Assembly (NCBI GenBank): GCA_026874595.1
Contig: CM049308.1
Location: forward strand, 42,973,327 to 43,037,326
Direction: 5' to 3'
DNA: 64,000 nt
DNA from: Sipunculus nudus
Taxonomy: Eukaryota; Annelida; Sipuncula; Golfingiida; Sipunculidae
The position numbers and the translations under genes were made by a program. This document shows positions 14,022 through 26,090 of this stretch, piece after piece; positions within the stretch are counted from its first letter, which is position 1, and the number at the start of each line of letters is the position of its first letter. The notes below the pieces were generated by a model. The model had not been told where the DNA came from and made no database searches. It saw only the letters and a program-made list of their open reading frames with translations.

Positions 14022-14066
<45 letters not shown>

Positions 14067-14393
14067 TATTGTCTGTTTTCAACTATATTAAAATTAAGGC
14101 TAAGGTTTTAAAATTAAGGTATTATGCTTCCACTGTAGGTTAAATCTAAACCAGGTTTAGATATATGATATTATAGTTAACTCAGGAAAGAAACCAAAGT
14201 CTTTAATTCTAATAATTAATATATTGGACTTTTAATATATAAATATTATTCTGTGAATAGCGTATGGGGGGGGGATAACATTGGTCATCCCCTTCGCTAA
14301 AAAGTGGGGGGGGGGTATATTATATACCCCCACCCCCCGTATTGACGTCCATGGAGTTATTTAATAAGAGTAATATTCGTTTTGTTTTTTCAG
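13349..14393 (+). other. Channel intron with G-tracts and (TA)n
   Basis: This 1045-bp intron runs from GT at 13349 to AG at 14392-14393. It contains a G run at about 13931-13948, TA repeats at about 14008-14060, and a G10 run followed by TATATTATATA and C runs at about 14305-14338 that could fold into a hairpin about 55 bases before the acceptor. A T-rich tract (TTTTGTTTTTTCAG) precedes the acceptor. Confidence 0.85.
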
Positions 14394-14596
14394 GTTACCT
14401 GTTCGTTGGGTTGATCATGATGATGCTGACCCTAGCGAACATCTATGAAATTCCGGAACTGAACCTTGGATTTCACTTCTACATGAAGAGCGATGAGCAG
14501 CCGCAGGACGAGGAGAGAAAGCAGCTACGTCCCAAAGACGGCGTGGGCCCCAAGTATACCGAGCACACGAACGAGGCACCCTCCGGCCAGGAATAG
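14394..14596 (+). CDS. KCNK1-like: TWIK-type K+ channel, last coding exon (M4 and C-terminal tail)
   Basis: The acceptor at 14392-14393 restores the phase-1 Gly codon left by the exon ending at 13348. The exon encodes the fourth membrane segment (YLFVGLIMMMLTLANIYEI) and then a short hydrophilic cytosolic tail of about 45 residues, rich in Glu, Asp and Lys, to a TAG at 14594-14596. TWIK channels also have a short C-terminus after M4, so the length fits. I see no obvious di-leucine or PDZ-binding end. The Met-rich run in M4 is unusual but plausible. An AATAAA at 15086-15091, about 490 bp downstream, could be the poly(A) signal, but it sits at the start of a minisatellite and is uncertain. The exon chain is incomplete in this window: the N-terminus is missing. 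Confidence 0.9.
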
Positions 14597-15029
14597 ATGT
14601 CCTGTCATAGCCACTACACACCGGCTTGACGGCAATAAGGCAACATCATCAAGCTCGTCCCATCTTATCTTGTCATATATATTATATATATATGTAATCT
14701 GTTGAATTATTATCAATAGATGTTCGCATTTACGAGTCGATTAATTTATTCACGGCAGTAAAACAAATGGGAGGGCACATCAGTAAACATTCCATGAATT
14801 TGGTCCTTGAAGATATAACTTTGCCAGCTTGCAAACTGTCTGCTTGAAAATATGAAGAATATTTATTTACCATATCCAAAAAATCGCGACTTGTTTAAAC
14901 ACAGATTAACCTTGCATGTTTAATTTATTCATCTATCTATTATTGTCCGTCTATATCGATCTATGTTTGTGCGTGTTCATTCAACTTCACTTTATCCGAT
15001 TGATATGTCCAATTTGGGATCTCTGCGTA

Positions 15030-15390
15030 TGCTCATAAGAGACGTAAAGAAGTGGGAAGCTCTACATCCTGTATCTAACCATCTCAATAAAGAAGTGAAC
15101 AAGTTGAGGGGTTGGGGGGGGGGGGTGTCTATATCCTGGTGTCTATCTATCTCAGGAGAGACGTGAACAAATGGGAGGTTCTACATCCTGGTGTCTAACC
15201 ATCTCAAGAGAGACTTGAACAAGTGGGGGGTTCTACATCCTGGTGTCTAGCCATCTAAAGAGACAAGAACTAGTGGGGGGGGGGGGGGGTTCTACATCCT
15301 GGAGTCTAACCATCTCAGAGGAGACGTGAACAAGTGGTGGGAACTACCTCCTTGTGTTTAACCAACTCAAAAGAGGCGTGAACAAGTGGA
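15030..15390 (+). repeat. G-rich minisatellite, ~50-65 bp units
   Basis: Six imperfect units repeat CTACATCCTGGTGTCTAACC, then ATCTC, AAGAGACGTGAACAAGTGG and a variable G run (up to about 14 G), near 15061, 15129, 15180, 15231, 15291 and 15345. It lies just downstream of the channel gene. The plus strand carries regularly spaced G-tracts. Confidence 0.85.
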
Positions 15391-15880
15391 AAGTGTTACT
15401 TCATCGATTCATCCTATTCCGGGAATGTAGATTTGGTTTGGGGGTTTTGTCATTAGTCCTCCAGGGTCGGACCCCTCCTCTTCCTTGATCCTGTATCCGC
15501 CCGTAATCATGGTAAGCATGGCCATGCATCGACTCATCATGGTCAGGAGAGGAGACGTATTATTTGCCAATGTTCTTTTGTCTTGTAACTCATCATTTTA
15601 ACTACCGCAATACGTGTAACACGGGTATATATCGAGGATAGTAAATTGCATTAGACGCGTGGGCCATTTTGAGATCGTTGTCATGTCATGTTTATTATCG
15701 TGAGAACCTAAAAGTTATATCTCACAGACATTGTTACGTAGTGCTGGTCTGACCCTGTAGCTGAATCACTTTATTTGCACATTAAACACAAGTCATGAAA
15801 CTGCAGATAGTAACAACTTGTACTGTATAAAGTGAAAGGTGGCGCGGACACATAGACTGCCTGCGAATGCTCTGTATGGG

Positions 15881-17010
15881 TTTTATTAGCTCAGTTGACC
15901 GTAAGTCATATGAGCGATAGCAATCACCCTTTGCCCGGCGTCATGTTTAACTGATAGACCTATAAACTTCTAACCGTACACCAAGGGAGGTCCTGGGCTA
16001 ATCTCCTTTGAAGCCTGGAAGTAGGTCATGATGACCTTATTCTGTGACCTATTAGCCGAAAATATGCTTTTGAGCACCCAGACAGTCAGGGGGAGCACAA
16101 ATTGTATTCATTAAGCCTGGAATCTTCAAACGTAACATTCAGGGAGGTCCTGGGCAAAGTCCATGGAAACATGAAATTAGGTCACCATGACCTATATTCT
16201 GTGACCTATAGGAAATATATGTCTTTGGAGCACCCTGAATGTCATATGGGCACAAATCATATCTGTTAGGCCTTGAATCGTCTAACGCAACACCCGGGGG
16301 TGTATTCTGAGCAAATCTCCTTGGAAACCTGAAATTAGGTCATGATGACATATTCTGCGACCGACGGACTGAAAACATAATTTTGAGCACCAAGACAGAC
16401 AAGGCACAAATTTTATCCATTAGGCCTAGAATCTTTTAATTCAAAATTCAGGGATGTCCTGGGTAAATGTCATTGAAAACATGACATTAGATCACTGTGA
16501 CCTATATTGACCTATTTTCTGAGACCTATCAGAAAAAAGATGTTATATGAGCATTCTTAATGTCAGATGGACAAAAATCAAATCTGCAAGGCCTAGAATT
16601 TTCTTACGCAATATCCTGGGAAGTTCTAGGCAAATCTCCCTGGGAATTTAAAATAAGGTCATGTTGACCTATATTCTGCTAATGATTGTGAGCACCCAGA
16701 CAGTCATATGGGACACAAATTGTATATTTTTTGCCTAGAATTTTTTAATAATACATATCTATGAAAACATGAAAGTAGGTCATTGTGACCTGCGAGCTGT
16801 ATTCTGCGAGCTACTGGCAAACAACATGATTCTGAGCCCTCGGACAATCACACAGGGCACAAACCTTTACTGTTGGAACTAGAACCATCTATTGTAAAAT
16901 CCAGGGAGGACCTTGACAAGTCTCTTTTTAGTCTTGAAATTAGGTCACTGTGACATATATTTTGTGAGCTTTAGGAAAAAAACATGATTTAAGTACTGTG
17001 ATAGGCACAC
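15881..17010 (+). mobile_element. Family A Helentron-like element, copy 3, 3' end lost
   Basis: It starts with TTTTATT, then AGCTCAGTTGACC (15888-15900) and the partner arm AAGTCATATGAGCGATAG, then CAATCACCCTTTGCCCGGCGTC, which is the family A 5' hairpin and its usual follow-on. Immediately after come about seven units of ~155 bp (AAATTAGGTCA blocks near 16174, 16332, 16484 and 16651), the same satellite as at 1541-2420. No family A 3' end is found before the LINE that begins at about 17030, so the right part is deleted or displaced. No coding capacity. Confidence 0.72.
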
Positions 17011-17029
17011 ATCATAATGGTTGTGATGT

Positions 17030-18850
17030 ATCTAAGCATTAAACAATCTAATCGCTTTTGGTGCAAATGAGTCTGAGTACCCGTTTGTTTTGCATTTAAG
17101 AGACAGCAGCCTTCGGCCTGATTTTATCCAGACAATATAATCACTGAGCGAGCTTTTACCTTCAAACATTTTTTTCAACATATCCATAACTGTATTTTCA
17201 TAAATAATATTTATATCCTCCAAACTAAAACCAATAACCTCTTCAGATATTTTTCTTATCCAATCAATTTTTTTTCTGAATGGTCAGATTTCCCCACCAA
17301 CATATCAAAGCATATAAGATATCACACTCTGGACCATCGAAAAATAGAATAAACCAAGCAATACACTATCCATATGAAACGATTTTAGTTTCTTTAGGAA
17401 GTATAAACGCTGCTGCCTTTACGGTATACTATATTAACTTTATTATCCCAATCAAGCCTTTCATCTAATACTACCCCTAGGTATTTATACTGTTGTGCAA
17501 ATTTTACTTCTGTACCGGATATTGACAAGTTTGTCTTTGTCTAAAATCAGTTATTGACTCCTGATTTTGAAGGATTTAATGACACATGATTTTCTTGCAC
17601 CAAGTTACTATAATTTCCTATCGATATTTATTTTCATCACAGCTAGAAATTGATCCAACAACTACGGTGCTATCTGCATATTTCAAAATAAGACATCCTT
17701 GTTGTGTAGCCTGAAAATCACTGGTCTAGATTATGGAAAGAAATGGGGGGAAAGCACGCATCCTTGCGGGCCCCTGTGTTCAACCCAAGAACTGATGAAT
17801 TGCTATTACCAAAGTTTATATATTGCTTTCTACCGGTGAGAAAGTCCAGTACACAAAAACATAGGTCATGTGGAATATTTAACAGCTGTGATTTATTAAT
17901 CATTAAGTGAGGCTGAATGGTGTTACTTGCTGAACTATAATCTTAAAAAGCGTACTTACATATGTATGCGACCGATCTTAATGTTTATATATACTGCCCA
18001 GGAGCAGAATAATAGCGCCTTCAGTTCCACATTTTTTTTTCCTATAAGCAAATTGGTAATGATCCAATTATAGTTTATCAGTATAGTTCAAAATATATTT
18101 TAATACATACATCTTCTCTAAACATTTCATAGCTACCCGTGTTGGAGCCACAGGCCGATGATAATTAAGCACAGTAGATGCACAAGTCTTGCATGTACAG
18201 TTTTCTCAATTAATGACCTGTTAAATATATGATGATAAATGGGTGTTTATTCGTCTGCAAAGAATTTCAGCACTTGTGCTGAGACACCATCTGGTCCTGA
18301 AGATGTATTAATCTTTAGTCGTTTAAAAACACTTCGAACCAACCTCATGTTCAGTTGGTCTAACCTAACTTTCACACTCGAATAGCATTTTCCTTATTTA
18401 CTCATGTTCATCTCTATAGTTTATTGCATCAAAACTACAGCAGAATTCAATCAGTTTCTCAGCAAAAGACTTATGGTCTGGAACATTTACATTCGTTTCT
18501 TCCTGGTGGTATAACCACTTGCTTAAAGTAACCCTTGCTTGAACTGGCGTGGATTTTATGTCTGAAACATAGTATTGATATTATCTCTGTATTCATTTAA
18601 ACATTTCAGTATAATGGAATTCAACTCAGTTTGTATAGCTTTCAACAAGTCTATCTTGATATATTATCATTCTTTGTTTTTCCTTCAGGTATTTCTGAAG
18701 TTCTTTTGAAATCCAGGGTTTATTATTTGAGAAATTTTTTATTTGTTTGTTTTCAATACACATTTCCTCACAAAACTATACATAATTCAATATGGTATCA
18801 AGCAGAATATCAATCCCGGTAACAGTATCACTAAACACAGACCAGTCCGT
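17030..18850 (-). pseudogene. Decayed LINE reverse transcriptase (CR1/Rex1-like)
   Basis: Read on the minus strand from about 18850 down to 17030, this is a broken non-LTR reverse transcriptase ORF. Recognisable blocks, in order, are: SSGPDGVSAQVLKFF; a fingers-like region; DFLTGRKQYINFGN; SVLGLNTGA followed by a damaged PQG box; the catalytic box reading YADST at 17666-17680, where a second Asp is expected; KYLGVVLDERLDWDNKV; and a C-terminal block ending near ALRLFNA-type residues at 17032. The SSGPDG / NTGAPQG / YADDT combination is typical of CR1-clade LINEs. Many stops and frameshifts are present and the 5' part and endonuclease are absent, so it is a dead, 5'-truncated copy. Clade assignment is tentative. 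Confidence 0.8.
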
Positions 18851-19462
18851 GCAAGCCAACGCACCTTGTAATCTTCCTAAGGACTGTTGTCATATATCTT
18901 GACGCATCTCGTCTTAGTCTTCTCCTTCTTCAGTAATTGTTTATATTTAGGGATTAGGTGAATGTTGTTGTTGTCCATTATACCCCAAGGGTGCCAGCTT
19001 GTTAGCCTTGAAGGCACCCTTTATGTTACAGAATCATAGGTCCAGGGTTGCCTCAAATCTGGTTTTACATGTCACAAACTGCTGACGCTGAAGCAAATCA
19101 CTTTTAGGATCAAAGCCTTTGAATTCCCTAAGCATGATGGCAGCATCTTGTATCTGGCTTATCACTTTGACATTCGGAAAGAGCACTGATCAACTTCTCA
19201 CATAAATTATCTGTCATCTTACATGCATCACCTGAGCTACCAGCAAGGCTGAATGAATCTGATATATAGAGTTGTTTCTAAAATTAATTAGAAACCACAA
19301 ACCATACACGAGACCGGCCTACACTCACTGGCCATGCTAGTGGTGCTGTGGTCAAACTTCAACATGGCTAATCCATAAATCACGCACAAGTACTCACTAT
19401 TTACACAAGTCCAAAGTAAAAGTCACCATCCCAAAATTTCCATGTGTCTGTGCGCTTATCAA

Positions 19463-19505
<43 letters not shown>

Positions 19506-19744
19506 CTCCTGTCCCGACATTTTATATCTATATATCTATATATCATATATTGGTTGCAAACTGATAGTTTTCGGTCGTCTTTCCACAAAACACGGGTACC
19601 GGTAGTTTCTTTCCACTTTCACCTTCGCCGTAGTGCTAGTTTTCCCATGTTAAATTTGGAGCAATTTCTGTATATTTAACATGACCTGAGATCCCTTCAA
19701 ACAAAGGTTTTACATCCACAAGAAGCCGTTCACGCAGGACCCAT
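18851..19744. other. Unassigned spacer with (AG)n microsatellite
   Basis: The left part may still be 5' LINE sequence too decayed to read. An (AG)n run of about 34 bases lies at about 19467-19500, followed by TATATCTA repeats. No gene recognised. Confidence 0.5.
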
Positions 19745-20055
19745 TCAAACGAAACTGAGCTTGCCAAACACGTATGGACCCTGAAAGACAAGCAACAAAG
19801 TTTCACTATCACCTGGTCTATAATCCCGCAGTCAAACACATTCATGCCCTCTTCTTATCAGTGCAACTTGTGTTTGGCAGAGTATCTAGCAATCATAAGC
19901 TCAAAACAAAAGAACTTATTGAACAAATTGTTTCCACCTGCCGCCATCGTCCAAGGGCACCAAACCGTGCTGAAAAGAAATTGTACAAACCAATATCGCA
20001 ATCAGTTGAACTTCAGTCACCTGATGAGCCGATGAGACGAAACCGACGGAAATGA
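19745..20055 (+). pseudogene. Second GIY-YIG retroelement fragment (C-terminal tail)
   Basis: Translation gives ETELAKHVWTLKDKQ, then, after a frame change near 19835, a CNLCLAEYLAI block and a LLNKL block with a basic end. The same arrangement (NETELSKHIW, WKKIKRS, CNLCMEE) forms the C-terminal half of the fragment at 1-510. It is therefore another copy of the same Penelope-like family, lacking the nuclease core and carrying at least one frameshift. Overlapping open frames at 19774 and 19844 are its two halves, not separate genes. Confidence 0.6.
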
Positions 20056-20077
20056 TTCAGATTCATCACATACCTTA

Positions 20078-20123
<46 letters not shown>

Positions 20124-21600
20124 CATTATATATGTATGTGTGTATACATGTATGTATATATATATATATCTCTCTCTCTCTCGATTTTTAAGTCATAAAC
20201 CATATTAGTTAAGATCAGTGCATATAAAATTTTTAAAATATCAGAAGTATATTTTTATTTATTAAATACAAAACATATGGGCATCATTGTAGAACTAATA
20301 TGATAAGACCACTGCTCTAGGTACTCAGTTGTCATATATGTTTACACATGGGTTGCTATGGAAAGGAAAGGTCAGGCTTTGTTCATGTAATGAAATAATA
20401 ACATATTATATAACATACTTGAGAGCTTGAGTTTTTAAAAGGTTTAAATCGCAGTCCCAACAACGGTAAAGTCTACGTCAGCATTGGGAAATGTAACCTG
20501 CTTTACCTTCTGGCAGTGATATGCTTGTCCCTCGAAAAAAAATATCCAATAATCCCCCAGGACTGTAAATCAACAGCGTGCGGGTACATTAAGAAGATGA
20601 GCTTCGGTGTAGGCATCGCTATCATGCATAATTTTAGGGATTATTGGTGCCTTACAATGGAAAAAAAAACATCTAGGACCATGAATTACTGTGAGATTGG
20701 TAAATTTGTTTACATTTTACTAAAAAAAGTCCAATTTTAGTAACATCTGTAACACTTGGAAGGACTTAAAATGCATTCGTAGTTAACCGCCGTCAAGATT
20801 AATGAAAATTATTTCAATAGGATGATCAAATGCATCAGGTACGTTTGTTAATACTGTGACATGTCTGCGATTTGTCTCCCGTAAGTATATTTTTATGTGT
20901 AAGACAACAACGAACTTCTCAGAAAATGGAACTTCTCTATATGACAGTCTCAAAATACAAGTAAAATATATAATAAATAAAAATGCTGCGGTGCCAGCAG
21001 TCATGTTAAATTAATTTAACTATCTATGATCAATAGGCGGACCAGGTTTAAGGACAAAGTACGAATCAACATATCAGAAAAAAGACGAACTACTGTGACT
21101 TGACAGTCTTACAAAAACAAGTTAAATCTAGGAACAATAAAATAATGATGGCACGCAGTTCTAGTGCAACTAATAAAACGATCTGTTATTAATTATCATA
21201 TCAGGCTTGAACGCAAATCGTGAATCCACCGCTGACACGATGGATTGAACGTCTAAAAAAAACCTGTAAAACTGCGTTAAAAAAAGAGAAAAGTCCCTGA
21301 GGCACAAATAGCCCACTGATATATATTTAAGTGATGCCCTGCTATCCAAAAACTTGATGAGAACCCCTCTAAAATTTTCTGTGACATGCTTTCTCTTGGG
21401 ATTGGCTGAAATAGGATACTTCAGGATCCAAAGGTGTCTTGTGTAATTGATGCAAATAAACAAGAAGAGCAGGCACACAAGACGATTATCAGTGGCGCCA
21501 CCTGCCTTACGTATGCGAAAAATCTATCTACGATCTAGGACTGTGGAACACTTCGGGCCGAAAGCTTACAGCATTCTTGAGATATGTGTGATATATTTGA
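20056..21600. other. Unassigned spacer with (TA)n
   Basis: TA repeats at about 20080-20121 are followed by a GTATG-rich stretch and a TC run near 20170-20182. The rest, including short open frames at 20516, 20783 and 21170, shows no family I recognise. Confidence 0.5.
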
Positions 21601-22900
21601 CCTTAAATAGACCCATGGATGGCCATTATGGAAAAATAATTACAGGTGGCGCCACCAGAGTTCAATACATAATAGAGCTATCCAAGAACTTTCAACAAAA
21701 ATAAACACTGGGCAGATCTGTGGAACCACTCCTGTATGTATGCAAACATGGAGCTATTCAGGTTCAAGGTCACTCTTATGGAAAAGATCATGAGCCCATT
21801 TTAAAAAGGCTTCCTCCTCTGGCCCAAAGTTATGCGCTTGTAAAATTTGAAAAAGATCAGTCACACCCTTCTATAGTTATCTCGCTCACAACATTTGTCT
21901 GCGGCGACGCGACCGAATCAAAACCGAAGTATCCCAAACATCTCACTCTGGGGATATAATAAACCATTCACGTGTATTTTATTTCTGTTTAAATACATAT
22001 TTAGGTCACATGCATTTCGTTTCTCTTGCTCCAGGATAGGTGTGATCAAGGTATATGATTGATAAAGTTGACATTTCAAGACTAGCATGACTAAAAAAAA
22101 ATACAATTTTTACCTCACGGGGAGAACACGATCAAGGGTAGTGCCATCTGCTGGTGAAATATCAAATAGCAGTCACATAATGATTGTGTCCGCCCAACAT
22201 GGTAATAATCTTTGCAAGCAGCTCAAGATAAAAATCGCAAATTTTGCACCTTAAAAATGGGTATATGAAAATACAGAATTAAAAAAAAAACAATTCTATT
22301 CCATTTAGTACTCATTTAATCCCCCTTGCCCAAAGGAAACTGTGTATATGATATGTAGGCTTCAGCTTTCTTATTTACTGAATTATCCAAAGATAAAAGG
22401 AAAACAACTATGGGCGGGAAAAGTAGGTCTAACACAGGTGGCACCACCTGCAGGATACAATGACATGCTCATCACGTGATTAACATATGTGTAAAACTGG
22501 GTCAAGAAATCAGCAGGGGGTTTAGAGCTTTCAAGTAAAAGAAGGAGTGGGACGGAGAGACGGATGTGGACCATTTTAGTTGTCCAACCTTTTACGACGG
22601 GCTACTAATAATTTTATTCAGTATAGTATTCATTGAATTCCCCTAGCTGCAAGGAATCCGTGCTTTTGATTTGAAGGCTAAAGTGCTCTTATTTACTGAT
22701 TTATCTGAATGAAATTGAGAAAGACCATATTGGAGCACAGAAAGTCGTTAAACAGAGGTGGTGCCACCTGCAGATTATAATCACATGTCAGTCATGTGCT
22801 GATATATTCTGTAAAATTTGGTTAAAAAACAGCAAGGGTCTTCCAGATATGTAGTAAAAGAATGAGCAGGACGGAAGAACCGAAGGGAAATCATTTAATT
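21601..22900 (+). repeat. Degenerate satellite of ~321 bp units with the GGTGGCGCCACC box
   Basis: Two clear units have GGTGGCACCACCTGCAG near 22437 and GGTGGTGCCACCTGCAG near 22758, both followed by matching text (ACATG, TCATGTG, TGTAAAA, TTGGGTTAA-like, CAGCA). An exact GGTGGCGCCACC at 21645-21656 marks a further diverged unit. A related fragment occurs at about 53090-53330. From 22900 to 23251 I see nothing further. No protein is encoded. Confidence 0.7.
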
Positions 22901-23255
22901 TAGCGATTAGCAAATTTTGTAATCTTCACAGGTTTGAACATGTCTTAATTAAGGGTAAGGTCTGACATCAGCTCATATGGTGTGCATGATAACGGTTAAC
23001 AAAACAAAACATGAAATCGAAAATATAATTTTAGCTGCTTTCCAAACTTATGGCGGTCTTCGTGGCCAAGAAATATACCTGTAACATGTTACGTTGACAG
23101 CACCTGCTTTTTCTGGGATATTTGGTGCTAGATTTTACATTCAGTATTCACACACCTGAAATCGTGAAATCGATGGCTCAGCAGGTAGCGCCATATCGGT
23201 GGTCTGACATTATGACCATGCAGATTACTGGCCGTCAGAGTGCCTTTACATCTAG

Positions 23256-23871
23256 TGTTATAGGTGTCTGTTTTATTGTGCGTCGGAGAATTGACATTCT
23301 GATTCGTGTAACGCAGACATAGTTCGCTGCTATGGGAACCTCGCTTGTTGAGCGCTGGCTCGCGTGTGGGGTCTGAAGCGTAGAGACACAGCGTTCTTTT
23401 TTGTTCTTGATGTTTCAGGTCTGTTCATTTGCGTGTGTAATGTTTTTTGGAATTTTCCAATTTTTTTTTAATTTTAGGGCGAGAAGCTATAAATTAGGGG
23501 CTGTGTTTAGAGCCGGCAGAAAGGAAAATACCACCGAGCACTAAGAGTGTTAATTTCTCGTCATTTTTGGGACCTTACCGATAATTGCAGTGGTGTCAGA
23601 TATTCAACGGATTTTATACAGATTTAATACGGACTGTCTTCAGTTTGCCTTTGGATTATTACTATTTACGTGGATTATTGATGTTAAAGGACTCTTGTTG
23701 AGCGGTGACAGTGGTGGTATTTGTTGACAAAAAAAAAACACTGACTTCTTTATTCATTTCCCTAGACATTTAACACTGCCTAGTGTTACAGAATCTGATT
23801 TTTTTTAATCTCTGAACCAAAATTTGTGCTCCTCACGATTGCGTGATCTGTTGTTATTAGGTTCCGTAAAA
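23256..23871 (+). repeat. 5' LTR of the Gmr1-like element
   Basis: It starts at TGTTATAGG after the CTAG duplication and aligns end to end with the 3' LTR. A TATA box (TATAAA, 23488-23493) is conserved in both. Relative to the 3' LTR it lacks a 122-bp block after GTGGTGGTAT (23711-23720) and about 15 bp near its start, and ends in GTAAAA instead of GTAACA. Confidence 0.9.
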
Positions 23872-23877
23872 TAAAAC

Positions 23878-23895
23878 TGGCTTGTCCGGGAGGCG
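23878..23895 (+). other. Putative tRNA primer-binding site
   Basis: TGGCTTGTCCGGGAGG begins about 6 bases inside the 5' LTR. Primer sites complementary to a tRNA 3' end begin with TGG, and position and form fit. I cannot name the tRNA. Confidence 0.5.
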
Positions 23896-24059
23896 TAATA
23901 GTTTTGAAAATTTATTAGACCTTGACCTAGACGCATTGTTTACAATGCATTGTTTACAAGATTTATCTCAGTGTTTTTTTTTTTGTTACTGTTTTAACAT
24001 CTTAACAGGGCAGAATTCAAGCCTGAGGCATTTGGTGAAGATCCAGACCCTGGTCAACT

Positions 24060-25560
24060 TAAACAGTTGACAAAAGTTCAGTTGTTGCGTTTGGGACAAC
24101 ACTTAGGACTAGGTGTGTAAAAAGCTTTGAGAAGCCTTATATCATTGCTAAAATCATGCAAGATCTAGTTAGCAAAGGTTTGAACAGAGTGAATTGGAAA
24201 CATAAAAAGGACAGCCTTGCTATGCAGTTAGAATTAAAAAAGTTACAAATGCAACATAGGTTAGCATTAAAAGAGAGGGAAGAACATGAAACGTTAGAAA
24301 GAGAAAGACTAGAAAAAGAAAAGAAACTGAATTAAAAACGACCGGAGTTAGAAAGACTTAAATTAGAACATGGCCTACATTCTGCCCCGACTCACAGTTT
24401 TGATGTTACTAAACACATTAGACTTGTCCCACCATTTCAAGAAAAAAAGGTTGATAAATATTTCTTACACTTTGAGAAGGTAGATGAAAATTTAAAATGG
24501 CCTAAGGAAAATTGGACTATGCTATAACAAAGTTTATTGACTGGCAAGGCCAGAGAAATGTATACAGAGCTTTCAGTAGAAGCCCCTGCTGACTATGACC
24601 AGGTAAACAGTTAATCCTGAAAGGTTATGAGTTAGTTCGGGAGGCTTACCGCCAGAATTTCACAAATTGGGAAAAGCGCAAAGAACAGACCTATGTAGAA
24701 TTTTCTAGGACAAAAGAGCAGTTGTTTGATCGCTGGTGTAGTTCTAAAAATGTAATGAAAGATTATGACAATTTGAGCCAGTTGATTTTACTTGAAGAAT
24801 TTAAGCGCTGCATTAACGCAGATGTTAAAACTTTTCTTGATGAGAAAAAGTCCTGAAACACTTGACATTGCTCCTCAATTAGCTGATGATTATTCATTTA
24901 CACATAAAATATCCTTTACTAGCAAATCAAACCAGTCATTCACAAACAAGAATGTAAATCAGTATGGTCAAAAGAAGTTTAAGGAGCAGTCACCCAGTAC
25001 TAGTAGTCCTGATAGTTCAACAAAGTCCATTGCTACACCTCAGTTCACGTCCACTGTGTCCGAGTCCATCAAAGACCGGTCATTTTCAAAGTAAATCTGT
25101 AATTACTGCAAAAAGGAAGGTCATCTAATATCTGCCTGCTGGAAACTTGCAAATAAACGAAAGAGCAAACCTTCTTGTTTTGTTTCAAAATCTATGCATA
25201 GCATAGTACAAGAGCCAAGCTCTTTTCATGTAAATAATGGGTACCACTCCTTTCTTGACTCTAAAAAAAGAGTTTGATGCTTCGGAGGCCATCGTGCCTT
25301 CCGACTCCAAAGAAGAAAACCTAGCTTGCGGAGTAAAAACATCAGTTGATTCCTGCGAGGAATTTAATAAGGCAAGGTCCCTTCAAGACTCCTGCGAGGA
25401 GTATCCACTAAATAAGGCTAAGTCCTTTTATGATTCTTGCGAGAGTATTTCAAATGAGGCCAGGTCCTCTTATGACAAACAGAAGTTTGTTTCTGCTGAG
25501 GAAAATTCCTCTGTTGACTCTGTTGACTTGAGTTTGATTGTAATAAGGATGTAGATTTGT
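24060..25560 (+). pseudogene. Gmr1-like gag remnant with CCHC zinc knuckle
   Basis: Gag forms the retrotransposon's capsid-like particle and binds its RNA. The remnant begins with a charged Lys/Glu coiled-coil stretch (about 24200-24370), then a capsid-like block (FDVTKHIRLVPPF, VDKYFLHFEKV, LTGKAREMYTELS) that resembles the SCAN-related capsid of Gmr1-like elements. It ends with a CX2CX4HX4C knuckle at 25098-25139 (CNYC, then GH, then C). At least six stops or frame changes break it, including a TAA two codons before the knuckle. After the knuckle comes a Ser/Asp/Glu-rich stretch with short repeats (DSCEE). It is not translatable as a whole. Confidence 0.8.
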
Positions 25561-25589
25561 GACTCTGAAAAAGAGTTTATGACTGACAC

Positions 25590-26090
25590 TGTCAGTGTCA
25601 GTTCTTTGTTAGACGAAATTGAGGTAGTAGAACCCTCTCCTGACTCTGAAATGGAATTATTTGAGCAATTCATACATGATGGTTTCGTATGACTTTCAAG
25701 TGATTTTTCAGATTCTATCCCTATTAGAATTTTGAGGGACACTGGTTCAGACCAAACTCTCATGTAAGCAAACACATTGCAATTTTCTAATAGGTCTTTT
25801 ACTGGTGCACATGCACTTGTTAATGGTATGTTTTCGAACAAGCACATTTCAGTTCCGCTTAACAGTGTACAATTAAAGTTAGATTTGTTTCTGGGAATAT
25901 AAGTGGGCATAAGTACTACTTTACCCTTTATGAGAATTCAGTTGCTACTAGGCAATGGTGTTGCAGGAGAAAAAGTACAGCCTGTGCCAATAGTGACAGA
26001 AAAGCCGTCACTTGATCAGGACACTGATCGTGAAAATCAGGAAATTCCTGGTTTGTATCCTTCATGTGCTGTAACTAGATCTATGGCCGA
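25590..26090 (+). pseudogene. Aspartic protease remnant (pol N-terminus)
   Basis: The active-site triplet Asp-Thr-Gly is seen as RDTGSDQT, with the Asp codon at 25738-25740. A stop interrupts three codons later. A downstream block ending in QLLLGNGVAGEK near 25935-25975 matches the C-terminal part of retroviral-type proteases, and a CAVTRSMAEKN linker follows. The enzyme would cleave the Gag-Pol precursor. Several in-frame stops make it a pseudogene. It sits directly before the integrase, as in Gmr1-like and copia elements. Confidence 0.75.

Noticed and set aside
13888-14111. Small intron ORFs with Gly or Tyr-Ile runs
   Set aside because: They are translations of the poly(G) and (TA)n tracts inside the channel intron.
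25470-25910. A 146-codon minus-strand ORF
   Set aside because: It is antisense to the gag-protease region of the LTR element, whose motifs read on the plus strand.
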